Under the pieces are notes generated by a model. That model did not search any database. It saw nothing but the letters and a program-made list of their open reading frames with translations, and was not told where the DNA came from. A stretch of 64,000 nt of DNA from Clusia tigrina (taxonomy: Eukaryota; Arthropoda; Insecta; Diptera; Clusiidae): NCBI GenBank assembly GCA_920105625.2, contig OV050030.1, forward strand, positions 163,007,863-163,071,862, in the 5' to 3' direction. This document shows, piece by piece, positions 44,100 through 57,307 of the stretch. Within the stretch, counting starts at the first letter, position 1. Every line of letters starts with the position of its first letter. The translations under genes and the position numbers were made by a program.

Positions 44100-44673
44100 A
44101 GTTACGCCAGCAGTTGCTGCGAACCCTAAATCTAACATCAAACGTCAGCTGAGATATCATTCTTATCAAGTATGAATCTCACAAATGACCACCAAAGCCA
44201 TTTATGCATTTTATATTTCGAGACCATTCTCAAGTGCAACGACACAAACCTCCCAAAGAGCAAAGTCAGTACGATCAGTACAATGACATAAATCAGCTGA
44301 AGTGCAATGACACAAACCTTCCAAAAAGCAAAGTCAGTACGATCAGTACAATGACATAAATTAACTGAAGTGCAATGACATAAACAACCCTTAAATGCAA
44401 CGTCTGCAATTCTCAGTGCATTAGCACTTGTTCAGCTACGGCTTTGCACTCTGCTTATTGGTGGTTATAGACGTTTACCTCTCTTTCTACCCTCCTACAT
44501 AATTTTGGAAAATACTTTTGTGCCTACAGCAGCGATAACAAATAATCGATGTTAAGTAAGTTAGTTAAGGTTTCGGCATAAGTAATTTAAAATTGTTAGT
44601 TTAGTTTTAAAATAAACTCCGTAATAAAAACAACGTTGAACCGAAGTTCTCTCCGCGTTTTATTAACGTAACT
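44100..44673 (+). repeat. 3' LTR of errantivirus-like element
   Basis: Begins AGTTACGCC and ends ATTAACGTAACT, giving 7-bp inverted ends. It includes a 68-bp tandem repeat with starts at 44234, 44302 and a partial third at 44370 (gtgcaatgacacaaacc, then cagtacgatcagtacaatga). Confidence 0.8.
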
Positions 44674-45345
44674 CGCGCGCATGTGAGTTGCCCACACCCA
44701 AAAAATCTCTCACCGCCATCTAGCGGCCACTAGGGCTACACAATTGCAGGATCGAACGCAGCACACTTGGTGGCCATATGGAAAAGCACCCGAGCACCTC
44801 ACACCACAAACAGCTGAGAAGGGATTATAAAAACGCGTACAGAGCGTAACTCACCCCTTCTTCTTCGGCGAGCCAGCAGAGTGACAACAAACAGGTAACT
44901 ATCCTAGGACACTGACACATCGTTACACTGAGAAATTCGGGATTCGTCTGCTTTTCTCAGTGCTAACCTAGACATAGGATACTCGCTTGAGATCCTGACT
45001 TTTGCAAGACTGAGAATCTCGGGATTCGTCTGCCTTTCGCAGCTCTTGTCCAAAGCAGCACCTAGCAAGTATTCACTGAACACTGACGCTTTCGTTACTC
45101 TGAGAAATTCGGGATTCGTCTGCTTTTGTCAGTGCTAACCTAGACATAGGATACTCGCTTGAGATCCTGACTTTTGCAAGACTGAGAATTTCGGGATTCG
45201 TCTGCCTTTCTCAGCTCTTGTCCAAAGCAGCACCTAGCGAGTATTCATTTTACACTGACGCTTTCGTTGCACCGAGAATTCCGGGATACGTCTGCCTTTC
45301 TCGGTGCTAACTCATACGCTAGTGACCTATGTACAGGAAATAGGC
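44674..45345 (+). promoter_or_regulatory. Promoter-like region with TATA box and hairpin array
   Basis: gggattataaaaacgcg at about 44824-44840 is a good TATA context. About 100 bp later a ~172-bp unit repeats: agaaattcgg starts at 44931 and 45103, with a diverged third copy near 45274. Each unit holds two stem-loops of the form ctgagaa...ttctcag around ttcgggattcgtctgc. Probably the LTR or leader of an unidentified retroelement. Confidence 0.5.
44925..45305 (+). repeat. ~172-bp tandem repeat with paired stem-loops
   Basis: Landmarks: agaaattcgg at 44931 and 45103, agaattccgg at 45274. The stem sequence changes (ctgagaa/ttctcag, then accgagaa/ttctcggt at the last) while pairing is kept. Confidence 0.8.
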
Positions 45346-45644
45346 CAATACCACGGACTATTTCGCCGCAACGTGGAATTCCTCGCCACCGCACGTAAGT
45401 ATATTGAAAAATCATATAATTGTAAAGGCTATGGTCTGGTAAAATATTGTAAGCCACGGCCGTACTTCAGGAAAACACTCCTGAAAACACAGAATTAAGT
45501 ATATTCCCATGCTAGATAAGTTAAGTTTTTTTCCAATAATAAATAATTATAATCAACCCTGCAAATTAATAAATTTTGTATGGACCCTGGACAACGGCGA
45601 GCGTCACCTCGGCATAAGCGTAGGCAGGAAGGTTCCTTACACAA

Positions 45645-45815
45645 GACAAACACGGTGTTGCTTTTTGCTTCAATATAAGACAAGCGCTTTATCACTTTCA
45701 ATCATAAGTCTTATACACTATTTACAATGAATACTTACGGTCTAGGTAATAACATATCTGGTGTTCCAGTTACGCATTTTTTGATTGTGTCAGTGGGTTA
45801 AGCCATGTTGTGCGT
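45645..45815 (+). repeat. Third fragment of the solo-LTR family
   Basis: ctggtgttccagtt, gattgtgtcagt and ggttaagcca match 9872-10379 around 10070-10115, with a similar upstream acactatttacaat context. Ends uncertain. Confidence 0.55.
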
Positions 45816-46830
45816 ACGATGTTGTCTCCTGGTATGAAAGGTGTTATCTCTTCGTTTTGTTTTTAATCCCTTTCGGGTCCCTGGATGGCCGCCATTTGTA
45901 GCAACACGCTGGGTCTATAAATTTTTTATAGCTGAGGTGGACTCACGATTCTTTATTTTTGTTTTTAATATTAGATATTTCTTTGTTGTTTAATTTTTAC
46001 AATTTAATATTGTTGCTTTAGTACCGTGCGATGGAGCTCCCTTTGCGTCGCGCATCCTTCGTCAGGTTAACGTACGGCGCTAGTGACTAACTCGCTCAGG
46101 TAATCATCTGGTGCGAGCGACTGACTCGCTCAGATCCAAGTTAGTGATCCGGCGCGAGTGTCTGACTCGCTCAGGTCTACGTATCTGTACGGCGCGAGAG
46201 ACTAACTACGTGCATATTTTCCATTGGCTGTTCCAGTGGTGTGATGCTCGTTATCAGCAAGTAGTGCTGGTGAGTATTTTTCAGCACTGGAAGCGGTGGT
46301 TCCCTTTCCTTTCTTCCGAAGATTGGAAAAAATTATTTGAGGGGATTCCTAATAATGTTCCTCCTTACAGTTGTACGAAAGTATACAGAATTGGAAATTT
46401 AAAACCATTTGTAATAATTGTATTGTTTTTTTTATTTAACTAAATGAATCTTAATATATAACGAAATCTTTTTAAACTATCTTTACATACTCTAAATCTA
46501 AACCAAGCACTAACACTAATACTGTCCTCTCTAATACATAGCTTATCGTCGGAAGCTCTAAAAGCTAATGGGCCAAATTCTCTAGATTCCAAATCACACA
46601 CACATTTGATGTAACTACATACATTTTATTATAGATGATCTTCTTTTGTAGTAAACATTTTCTATAATCTTCTATAGTTCATTTATCTACTAAATATTTC
46701 TTCAACCTTTTGATTTCTTCATTTCGTTAGCGTTAATAGTTTAATTTAATAAGTTACATATAAAAAACTTCGTCGTATTCTTATAAGAATCATTACCATA
46801 ATGATTTTATTGACACGACTCTAAAACGCT
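45816..46830. other. Mostly unrecognised; includes four-hairpin array
   Basis: 46076-46210 carries the hairpin array listed separately. The plus frame 46111-46443 (110 residues; Trp-rich EDWKKLFEGIPNNVPPYSC) is not recognised and starts inside the repeats. I see nothing else. Confidence 0.4.
46076..46210 (+). repeat. ~40-bp tandem hairpin array
   Basis: Units starting ggcgc/ggtgc at 46076, 46110, 46151 and 46191 share gcgagcgactgactcgctcag, a GCGAG/CTCGC stem (written here only as its core). Confidence 0.75.
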
Positions 46831-46837
46831 GGATGGA

Positions 46838-47690
46838 GTGGGAGTGGGTATCTCCTCCTCAGAGTGGGGAATTAAGTTGCCTGAGCAGAGCAGTATCTTT
46901 CAAGCGGAAATCTTTGCTGTTACGAAAGTCGCGGAGCTAGCCTACACCAATACACGAAATGACTCAAAAATAAACATATATGCGGACAGCCAGGCAGCGA
47001 TAAACCCGACTAACTCATTTAGTATAAAATCCAGCAATGTCCTACAGAGCAGGGAAGCCGTAAAAAGGCAGTCGCAAATAGAAGACTGCATATCTATTGT
47101 CTACCTGATCATAAGGGTATAGAAGGGAATGAAATAGTAGATGAGATTGCGAAAACCGGTGTCTATTTACCACTTGAACAAGAAAAAAAACATATAGAAC
47201 ACAGCCTCTTAAAAACTATTGAATGAACGGACCACATGCAAAATTGCAAAAGTTATGTCTAAGGTCAACGATTGAAAACAAACGAGATTTATACTTGCGC
47301 TCTCACGAAAATAATGTAGAACTATCATAGGTACAATGACACGCTATAATTTACTGCCGACACATCCACACAAGATAGGAATTACGGACAACGACGAGTG
47401 TAGGAAATGCAGGGAGGCTAGAGTAAGGGAAACTTTAGAACGTCTCCTTTGTATATGTCCTGCGTTATCAAAAACATGCTTAAAATGCTTAGGAAGCCCA
47501 TAATTTGGGAAATTGGAATATGTCTCAGGAATGGAGCTGACAGCACTGCTTAAATTCGCAAAAAGCGTTGACATCCTACGAGATGTCTACAGCAAATCTT
47601 CTTAAGGGTCAGACTCCATCTAGCATCTCTAGGGACTAATCGGTCTATGCGAGGCTTTATGCTAGCCAGGTTAACCTAACCTAACCTATA
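46838..47690 (+). pseudogene. LINE RNase H and 3' end (I/R1/jockey group)
   Basis: Reads WGIKLPEQSSIFQAEIFAV, INIYADSQAAINPTNS and, after a frameshift near 47085, PDHKGIEGNEIVDEIAKTG. These are RNase H motifs of LINEs that carry this domain. 47335-47600 encodes a Cys cluster (DECRKCREARVRETLERL, LCICPAL) of the C-terminal zinc finger. The 3' end has ttaacctaacctaaccta at about 47671-47688. Truncated at its 5' side. Confidence 0.75.
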
Positions 47691-47770
47691 TCAAATATAT
47701 AATTCAATTAATTAAATTAAAACACCTGTGTTTACATTTCTTATTTTCGTTTATTAAATAAAAATAAAAA

Positions 47771-48178
<408 letters not shown>

Positions 48179-49675
48179 TACCCTTTACCTTTAAAAAAGG
48201 TAAATAGGGTATACTAATTTTGTGCTTTTGAGAGGGGTTGCAATTACAAGAAGGAGGCGTAGTAGGTATGGAAATGTATATACAGATATAATCAAAATCA
48301 CTTTTTAAGCAATTTTTATTGTGTCCGTCCATCTGTCGTTTTTCCGTCCGCCCGTATATGGCAACTTTTTTTCTACACCGTTACAGCTATCTTAATGATA
48401 TTTTGTAAAAGTATAGTGTCGACAAAGATACGGAACCAGATTGCTATATGCGCCGATTTGGACAAAGGCCACGCCTACCTCCCATAAATCGCAATTTTTT
48501 CACCTTTTTTAAAATGGCTCTAACTTCGGTCCGATTTACGGAAGCGTGACATTATTTGGCAGTTATGGAAATGTGGGTCCTACTAAACACTGTGCAAAAA
48601 TTGGGCGGTATACAATACCTACCACGCCCATTATTAACAAATATTAGCTGTGTTTCTTTCAACGCGAGTCTGAATAAAACGCCCATTTATCCATTCATAT
48701 GGACCGCTTAGTTAAGACAAGGTGCTTGTATGCGCTAAAAGTTTAGCACCTCAAACAGAAGTACTGCCAAAACCATTTTGTTGTCTATTGTGAACGAGAA
48801 AAAAAGTAAACCAAGAATAAACCTCTGTAATTATATAAAAAGTTGTAATTATATACAATATATAGTATATTATCATGTATTAATTAATATGTACCCATTT
48901 ATAGTTACATTACCAACGCTTGCTCGGAATTTTAAATTTTTAATTTTTCCTTTTCCTCTTTAAAATTTGTTTGCAAATGTGTATGTATAAGCATTTTAAT
49001 TGCCAAAACCAGTGCTGCCAAATGTTAAAATGTTAAGCGACGGGTAGCGTTTCATTTACACTCGCGTTGAAAGAAACACAGCTATTAATAATTCAAGATC
49101 TGGTAGAGATTTACAGACAATTTTACGAGAAGTTACATGTGGACATTATAAAGCTATCTGCCACAAATGGGGTTGATCAGGGAAAGGACATGCCCATTTT
49201 AGCCTACCTATGCTCGTATTGATACCAGCGGAATAAACATTGACTGAAATATACATGGGGTTCATAATACTGTGTATGCAGAATATAAAGATAATAATAC
49301 AACTGCCACGTCCACAATTAGCCGAAAATCATTACTAGGTTCCTATTAAAGATCTATCAACAAAATTTTATAGTTGCTGGGACCTTCATTAAACACCACT
49401 CAAAATGGGCGTGTTATTTTTACAGCCGGGCCCACTATTAACATATTATTATAACTTACCACCTATACAATATCTTTGTACTAAATTTATATTAGTGCGT
49501 ATATGGACACAGCCATACACAAGAAATTGGGTCGAAATAATCAATTCAAGGTACCCTACCGAAAATTACCGTAGATGTGCTCCTAATGATGATTTATGAA
49601 GAAAACATCCCCATTATTGAAATCGCACACACAAAGAAAGGTAAAGGGTATTTCGAAGTCGGTCTAACCCGACAT
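48179..49675 (+). mobile_element. TIR-bounded repeat family, copy 2 (with nested element)
   Basis: Same start (TACCCTTTACCTTTAAAAAA) and same end (AAAGGTAAAGGGTA, then gtcggtctaacccgac) as 13051-14065. Shared internal blocks include tttctacaccgtta, attagccgaaaatcatta and aggtaccctaccgaaaatta. It is longer because of extra 5' sequence and a nested 436-bp element. Confidence 0.65.
48647..49082 (+). mobile_element. 436-bp MITE-like element with 23-bp perfect TIRs
   Basis: The left TIR at 48647-48669 begins GCTGTGTTTCTTTCAACGCG. The right TIR at 49060-49082 is its exact reverse complement. Direct flanks are TATTA on both sides (48642-48646 and 49083-49087), which also allows a TA-only duplication. 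The interior has no transposase frame. Confidence 0.8.
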
Positions 49676-51530
<1,855 letters not shown>

Positions 51531-51774
51531 AATATAATCCAAAAAGTGAACACAAAAAATATAAACACAAACTATGAGTGTCACGTACTCACCTTATAGA
51601 GAGCGTCGGCAGTCAGTGCATATACCCGTTTCATCAAAGAACAACACAACAACAATACAATACGCAAATTTTCGGCGACACTAATGTCAACATCTGTGCA
51701 GTAGCAGCGTCGGCAACAGCAGTGAACTCAACAGAAAAGACAATTCCAGTAAATGTCGCTACAGGAAGGCCGCG

Positions 51775-52480
51775 ATGACTTTTTTTGAAACAACAGCTAA
51801 GGCAAGGCAGCCCAGGATACCGTCGTCACCAAATTCAATGTCTCTGCAGGCGGTAACAAGCAGTGAGGTGAAGAAAGTTAAAAAAGTGGCGGTCGTCCAG
51901 ACTGGTATTGACCGCTACATTAATATTAAAAGAAAGATAAGTTCACAAAAGGTCGTGGGCGTCGCCAAAAGAGCAAACACAACAAAACCAGCTTCTTCTC
52001 TGGATAACAATAGCTTTGCACTTTTTAGTGTACACAATTCTACTAATATATCGCAAGGTGAACCTGTAGTCAGTAACTCCAGACCGCCACCAATTTACTT
52101 GCGCGAGCGTAGTTCCAATCAATTATTATTGAAAATCGGAAATATTATAGGCACAAACAATTTTTACATTGTGCCTCTTAGAAACGGTAGAATTGAGAGA
52201 CAAAGATCCAGGAATATAGTGAAAAGCACTATCGTGATATTGCAAATTTGTTAACGACGTACAACAAAAATTATTATTCCTATCAGCTGAAGAGCTCAAA
52301 TGCCTTGTTATTGTTGTAAAAGGAATCGAAGCCACAGTAAACTGTGGCGATATAAAAAAGGCCCTTGAAGAGCAAGGGTTCCCCGTAAAGGTTGTGATTA
52401 ATATTGTGAATAGAAATTAAGTACCACAACATATTTTTAAAGTTGAACTAATCCCCAACTCAACCCAGCTTAAAAAGAAC
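51775..52480 (+). pseudogene. Jockey ORF1 (Gag-like)
   Basis: 51775-52254 (159 residues) includes PPPIYLRERSSNQLL and NNFYIVPLRNG, the conserved entry to the jockey Gag core. After a frameshift near 52235, YQLKS-like text and EGI-type blocks continue to about 52480. The C-terminal zinc knuckles are missing. A short upstream frame at 51578-51778 may be leader. Confidence 0.7.
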
Positions 52481-52699
52481 GAGACGGACCCAATACTAGT
52501 ATATAACCTATTATTCAAAAACCTAATTCTGGTCATGCAACCTACACAAGTGTTCTGCATGATTCCAAATCTTTCTCAGTGTATGACTCAATTATGTCTA
52601 CAGTGCAAAATATGCTACAAAATTCGATTAAAGCTCAAAATCAGATAATCCAAACTCTTGTAAATAAAAATGATATTGTTAAAAAATATGTTTATGGAA

Positions 52700-53978
52700 C
52701 GCAAACGGTGTTAACCACATAAACTAGCCCTTAATAAGTTTAAACATGACCACGAAATTGATGTTATGGTTTTATCCGAAACACATCTCACTTACAAATA
52801 CAACTTTCATCTCCCAGGCTTCAAATTTTCTAACATTTCCTGATGGTAGGGCACATGGCGGTACGGCTATACTAATCAGAAATCGGCTTAAGCATCAAGT
52901 TACGCAATCGCATTCTATGCTATGGATGCAAGCTACATCAGTATCTATTAAAAATCGTGACAAAAATCTGACGCTTTCAGCTATATACTGCCCAAACCGA
53001 TTTACTGTAACAGAAACTCAATTTAAAGAACTTTTTGATTCCCTTGGTGATAGATTTCTAGTTGGCGGTGATTATAATGCGAAACATAAACACTGGGGCT
53101 CTCGCCTAATTAATCCAAAAGGCCGACAATTGTACAACGCAATAACTAACAGACATAGTAAATTCGATGGTTAAAATACAAAAAGTATATTAGTAGTCAT
53201 ATCTCTACAAGAGTTGAGATAAAACATGCAGATGATATAGATAATAATATTGATATTTTCAACTCCATGCTAGCGACTGCAGCCGTAGTGGCAACGCCAA
53301 AAAAATACTTCTAGAATGTGCAAGTATGCCTGTACAAATAGCCAAATTGAAAAACTTGTAGCACAGAAACGACGGCTCCGCCGAGAATGGCAGACCCATC
53401 GCTCACCCATCTCTAAATACAATCTTAAAGCAGCCGAAAGGGCTCTTAAAGATGCTCTTACAAAGGAGGAGGATAAAAACCTAAAAGAGTACCTGAAGAA
53501 GGTTATCTCAAATTCTACCGAAAGGTATTCTATTTGGAAGGCATCGAAAAAATTTAAGCCTCCAATGGAAGGTGTAAAAGAAAAAGCACTCTGCTTTGTA
53601 CTAAATATATGCAACGTATTCCAGCCGAATGTGGCTACAAACTCGTTTGCATTGCCTGCCTTACCTTGCAGTACTGAGCCAATTATTGCTCAGCCTATTA
53701 AAATTTCTCTTCCTGAAATAGCCAAACATATTCAAAAACTGAATCCAAAAAAATCACCTGTATTCGATAATATTACCCCGAATATGCTAAAACAGTTTCT
53801 GCATCAGAGTTTCTCTGTAAGCTTTTTAACGCAATTTTGGGCATCGGTTACTATCCGTATGCATGGAAGAAGTCTCAGATATGTATGATAGCTAAACCTG
53901 GAAAAGACGCAACGCTGTCGTCATCATATAGGCCTATCAGCCTGTTGCCTTGCCTTTCCAACTTGTTTGAGAAAGTAC
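52700..53978 (+). pseudogene. Jockey ORF2, endonuclease and start of RT
   Basis: Endonuclease: HKLALNKFKHDHEIDVMVLSE, then SETHLTYKYNFHLPGF, HGGTAILIRNRLKHQ, FLVGGDYNAKHKHWGSRL, with the catalytic Asp/Asn pair of the NAKH block. Linker: RRLRREWQTHRSPISKYNLK. RT entry: SSYRPISLLPCLSNLFEK at 53920-53975, where the insertion falls. Several frameshifts (about 52800, 53174, 53870). Confidence 0.8.
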
Positions 53979-53981
53979 TAC

Positions 53982-54825
53982 CACAGACAACGTAGTCATA
54001 TAGATTTCCAAAGATTTTAAAAAAATGGTGGCACTTTATCAAAAGCTTTACTGGGCACACATACTAGTAACAAAAAAAGTAAGTTTTCTCTCCCAATTTC
54101 TAATTTAAACAAAGACTCCATCCCAGTAGGGAAAAAGCAAGTGATTCGACAAGTAAACATAAACAAGCACTCCAGTTTATCGTCTTTTATTATATTCATA
54201 TATTTCATAATATTGCAATCATTATTATTTATTTTATAGTGATTTTTAAATTTGTTTTTTCTAATTTTTCTCAGGCTTTGTATTGCTTTCAGATTTATGG
54301 CATTTTTTGTTTCCAAAAACCTAACTTTATTTTTAAGTTCTTTGTAAGCAATTTCCAGTTTTGCCAATTCAGATATGTAATAAGATACTTTTTTCTTTTT
54401 TCGAGCCAAATAAAAATCAATCGCTTGAAATTTCCTGTTGGGTTCTATGCTTACGATCAAAATAGTTGTGAGTATAAAAATGAGAATTGATGCTATTCAA
54501 TCTCGTCGTATTTTTCACTGTTTTAGGTTTTTATTACGATCGGAGATTGTCGTGCTTGCTTGTTCGAAAGTCCTCATGTACATTTAGCGTACGAAGTGAA
54601 AAACGAACATCGCAGTGATGGTTGCAAAGCTTTTGCCAGAGCGCAAAGTTATTGCTCTCTTGATTTACCATATTGGTGTGTATTTTGCACACTCTCACGT
54701 TTCTCTTCTTCTCTGGGGCTCATATGTGTTTGTGCGATAAGTCGACAAAAGCTAACTTTAGTCGACAAATTTTGGAACACTTATTTTCGAAGCATTTGGA
54801 AATCTATATGACTACGTTGTCTGTG
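53982..54825 (+). mobile_element. Unknown DNA transposon with 31-bp perfect TIRs
   Basis: 53982-54012 and 54795-54825 are perfect 31-bp inverted repeats beginning CACAGACAACGTAGTC. CTAC flanks both sides (53978-53981, 54826-54829), though a TA duplication with a one-base TIR mismatch is equally possible. Removing the element restores jockey RT (FEKV directly into LLLNKL). The 844-bp interior has a minus-strand frame with a coiled coil. I cannot assign the superfamily. Confidence 0.8.
54017..54460 (-). CDS. Uncharacterised coiled-coil ORF inside 31-bp-TIR transposon
   Basis: 147 residues. Residues 1-30 are basic (RKFQAIDFYLARKKKK). Residues 30-75 form a strong heptad pattern (LAKLEIAYKELKNKVRFLE). 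The C-terminal third is hydrophobic and unlike known transposase cores. The coiled coil after a basic segment recalls the region following the DNA-binding domain in P-type transposases, but no zinc-binding domain or catalytic acids are visible. It could be a remnant of the transposase of an autonomous relative. Confidence 0.4.
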   Translation of the reverse strand: MIVSIEPNRKFQAIDFYLARKKKKVSYYISELAKLEIAYKELKNKVRFLETKNAINLKAIQSLRKIRKNKFKNHYKINNNDCNIMKYMNIIKDDKLECLFMFTCRITCFFPTGMESLFKLEIGRENLLFLLLVCVPSKAFDKVPPFF

Positions 54826-55318
54826 CTACTTCTAAATAAACTATGTACTTTTCTGCATGAACATAGCATAATGCCGCAACACCAATTCGGTTTTCGAGAA
54901 AAGCACAGCACTATTGAGCTCTGAAAAGCACAGCACTTCTAAGCCCTACATTAAACGTTCTATTTAAATCTGTTATTCCTATAAGTGAAAGCAGACTAAT
55001 TTCAACTACCGCTATATTTAGTTGCAATAAATGTTCGATAAAGGCGTTGAGCTCACTACAAGAGTACTTAGATAGAAGAGTGGCTAGGAATGTGGCGTAT
55101 AAAAGTCAGTGCGTAAAAAAGCAAGCATGTAGCATTCTCTGTGAAACCAGCTATTTGGCTCAATAATATCGAGATTCCGCAAGCTAATGAAGTCACTAGT
55201 CTCGGCATTCATTTAGACAGACGCTTAACTTGGCATATGCCCATTTCAGCTAAAATTTTACATATGAAGTTGAAGGTCGTAAATCTGCATTGGCTAATTA
55301 ACCATAAATCTACCTTAG
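54826..55318 (+). pseudogene. Jockey ORF2, RT middle (deleted) and thumb
   Basis: LLLNKLCTFLHEHSIMPQHQ then FGFREKHSTIEL and a stop. The catalytic palm is deleted: sequence jumps to thumb motifs (ISESRLISTTAIFSCN; SLQEYLDRRVARNVAY) and NEVTSLGIHLDRRLTWHMPI, LHWLINHKSTL. It is cut at 55318 by the minus-strand LINE. Confidence 0.75.
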
Positions 55319-56540
55319 GTAGGAAGGTAGGTAAGGCGGCCGCCCGAAGTGCGCACTTGACCCTTTGTGATTCCTCATGCCTAACCAGGTCCCATTCCTT
55401 TCAAAGGTCCAGCCATTTGGACCTGTAATGAAGCAGTTGATGGAGAAAATCTTTTTTTTGAGATATCTCGCAAAGAATCCAGAAAGTAGTCGCCTAGGAA
55501 AGTGCGCCTCCTTCTGAACAGCGCTGAACACGTGAGCAAATATCATATCCAGATATCTTATTCTTCCTTAGCCAAGACAGTGCTGCCTGAAAAGCACTGC
55601 AGTGGTCGGGCATCCTAAATGACATGTTAATATGCAAATCATCTGAGAATACACCAGCTCCCGAAACTACTCTGTAGTTTGGATCCATCTATGTAGACAT
55701 GAGGGGGGATGGCATCCCTCCATTCGTCCCTGCAGGGAATGGAAATCCAGCACATGCCATTGAAGGCGTACATTGATGTGATGTAATCGAAAGAGTCAGG
55801 AATACCCTCAAAATGTCTTAAAATAGAAACATGACCTACGTTTCTGGCAACCCATTGATGCATAGCTTTTAACCTTATAGCTGAGTTTGCAGCCACTTTT
55901 CGTCAAAAAGCCTAACAGGCAGCAGATTGAGCATAATGTCCAAAGCTGCCGTTGGAGTCGTTCTAATGGCACTACTTATGAATACCTCTGCCGTTCATTG
56001 TATGTGGACTTACTTAGGGCTGTCCACCAATCAAGCACCCCATAAAAAAGGACTGGTCGCTGTGGCTGTGTATATCCAATAGGCTACCTTAGGCTGTAAC
56101 CCCCATTTTTTAGCCATTACTCTTTTGCAAGAGTACAGAGCTACCTGAGCCTTCCTAATGCATTCGCTTATATTAGCCTTCCAGTTGAGCTTCCTCTCTA
56201 GTATCACGCCCAGATATTTAGCCTCTTCGACAAAATTAATATCTAAACCCATTAGTTTTGGAGCGATAAATTGAGGAATTTTATACTTCCTAGTGAAGAC
56301 CACCGGCTTAGTCTTGGTCGAACCCCGCACTCACAGTCAGTGCTCCATTTAGAGAGAATGCTCAACATGTGTTGCATCAAGCCTCTCAAAGTAGATATGT
56401 ATTTTCCCGAGATACTAATAGCAACAACATCCGCACACCCAACCACCTTGCACCTTTCCCTCTCCAGTCGAACAAGCAGCTTAGTTACCACAAGACTCTT
56501 GAGTAGAGGTGAAAGAAATCCACCTTGACGTGTGCGGACT
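55319..56540 (-). pseudogene. LINE RT C-terminus and RNase H
   Basis: On the minus strand 56491-56252 carries the catalytic region as GCADVVAISISGK, where YADDVAI is expected, so Asp-Asp is Asp-Val. 56330-56031 carries TKPVVFTRKYKIPQF, EAKYLGVILERKLNWKANI and VALYSCKRVMAKKWGL. 55896-55639 and 55688-55494 carry RNase H motifs (PHVYIDGSKL; GAGVFSDDLHINMSFRMPDH; CSAFQA). Most of the RT fingers and palm between 56540 and 56640 is missing. Confidence 0.75.
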
Positions 56541-56644
56541 TCTTGGCCGACGCCGCCTGTGAATTGATTATACTGCTACTAAGCATGTTTTCAATCCACC
56601 TGCTAATGGCGGGTTCCTCCTCCAAGTCTCGCATCGCTCCGAGG

Positions 56645-57100
56645 TCACCTTGTAGAGGTCACAGTTTGCCTATGATCCGAAAAGGAGTGATTCTCTAGAA
56701 CTCTCCAATTTGAGATCCGATCAAAAATTGATTCGGAGGCAAGGGTTATAGGTAGGTTGGCTTCCGGAAGGATTTCATGGTCATGCGCCATATAGGCCGA
56801 GACTAGCCAGTACCGTTCCTTGCCAGTTTCCAGGCAGAAAGCCGTTAAAGCCTTGTTGCTGTAATTGGGGAGAATAAATGAGCTAACATTATTTCTAATG
56901 AGGATACAAGACCTAGGTCTTCCTTCACTTACGGTATACAGCATGCTATAATTCTCAGTCCTGAGACCACATACAAAGTCCCCGTGTGTCCAGGGTTCTT
57001 GGATCAGGACAACGTCTACTCCGCCTTTTGGAAGACGGAGCTGAAGGCTGGCAGACGCCGCCTTCGAGTGATGGAGATTAATCTGCACAATTCGTAGCAT
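56645..57100 (-). pseudogene. LINE EEP endonuclease
   Basis: 151 residues starting MLRIVQINLHHSKAASASLQ. Then VDVVLIQEPWTHGDFVCGL with the catalytic Glu, ILIRNNVSSFILPNYSN, and WLVSAYMAHDHEILP. The C-terminal part is cut after RVLENHSFSDHRQT, which keeps the SDH motif but skips the central DFNAHH block, so it is internally deleted. Confidence 0.8.
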
Positions 57101-57307
57101 CTCTGCTACTTGTAGCGCTGGTCACCTCCACCACCGTGACATCAGCCTCAGACTCCGAGTTTGACTCCAGAAGGGCTTCCTCCTCACTGAGTGTGGTTGT
57201 CCCTAGGAGACTCACCAATCCCCCCACAGTTGACATAGAGTCACTGCGTTTCGGGTGCATGGCAGAGTGCTCAGCAGCAGTAGGATCAGAAGTTACCCCT
57301 AAAGGAT

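Larger units (their letters stand above)
38440..44673 (+). mobile_element. Errantivirus-like Gypsy element (gag-pol-env), 5' LTR missing
   Basis: gag, pol (protease, RT, RNase H, integrase) and env are all recognisable in order, then a polypurine tract and a 574-bp LTR (AGTTACG...CGTAACT). The order and the AGT...ACT type LTR ends fit insect errantiviruses of the ZAM/17.6/Tv1 group. Several frameshifts and two catalytic-site substitutions show that it is an old, inactive copy. Confidence 0.85.

Noticed and set aside
46111..46443. 110-residue plus-strand ORF
   Set aside because: It starts inside a tandem hairpin array and has no recognisable domain. Kept only as a note.
47670..47690. Telomere
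   Set aside because: Only about three CCTAA-like units at the end of a LINE, in the middle of the window.
53982..54825. P element
   Set aside because: The TIR length is 31 bp as in P, but the TIR sequence differs and the 8-bp duplication expected of P is absent.
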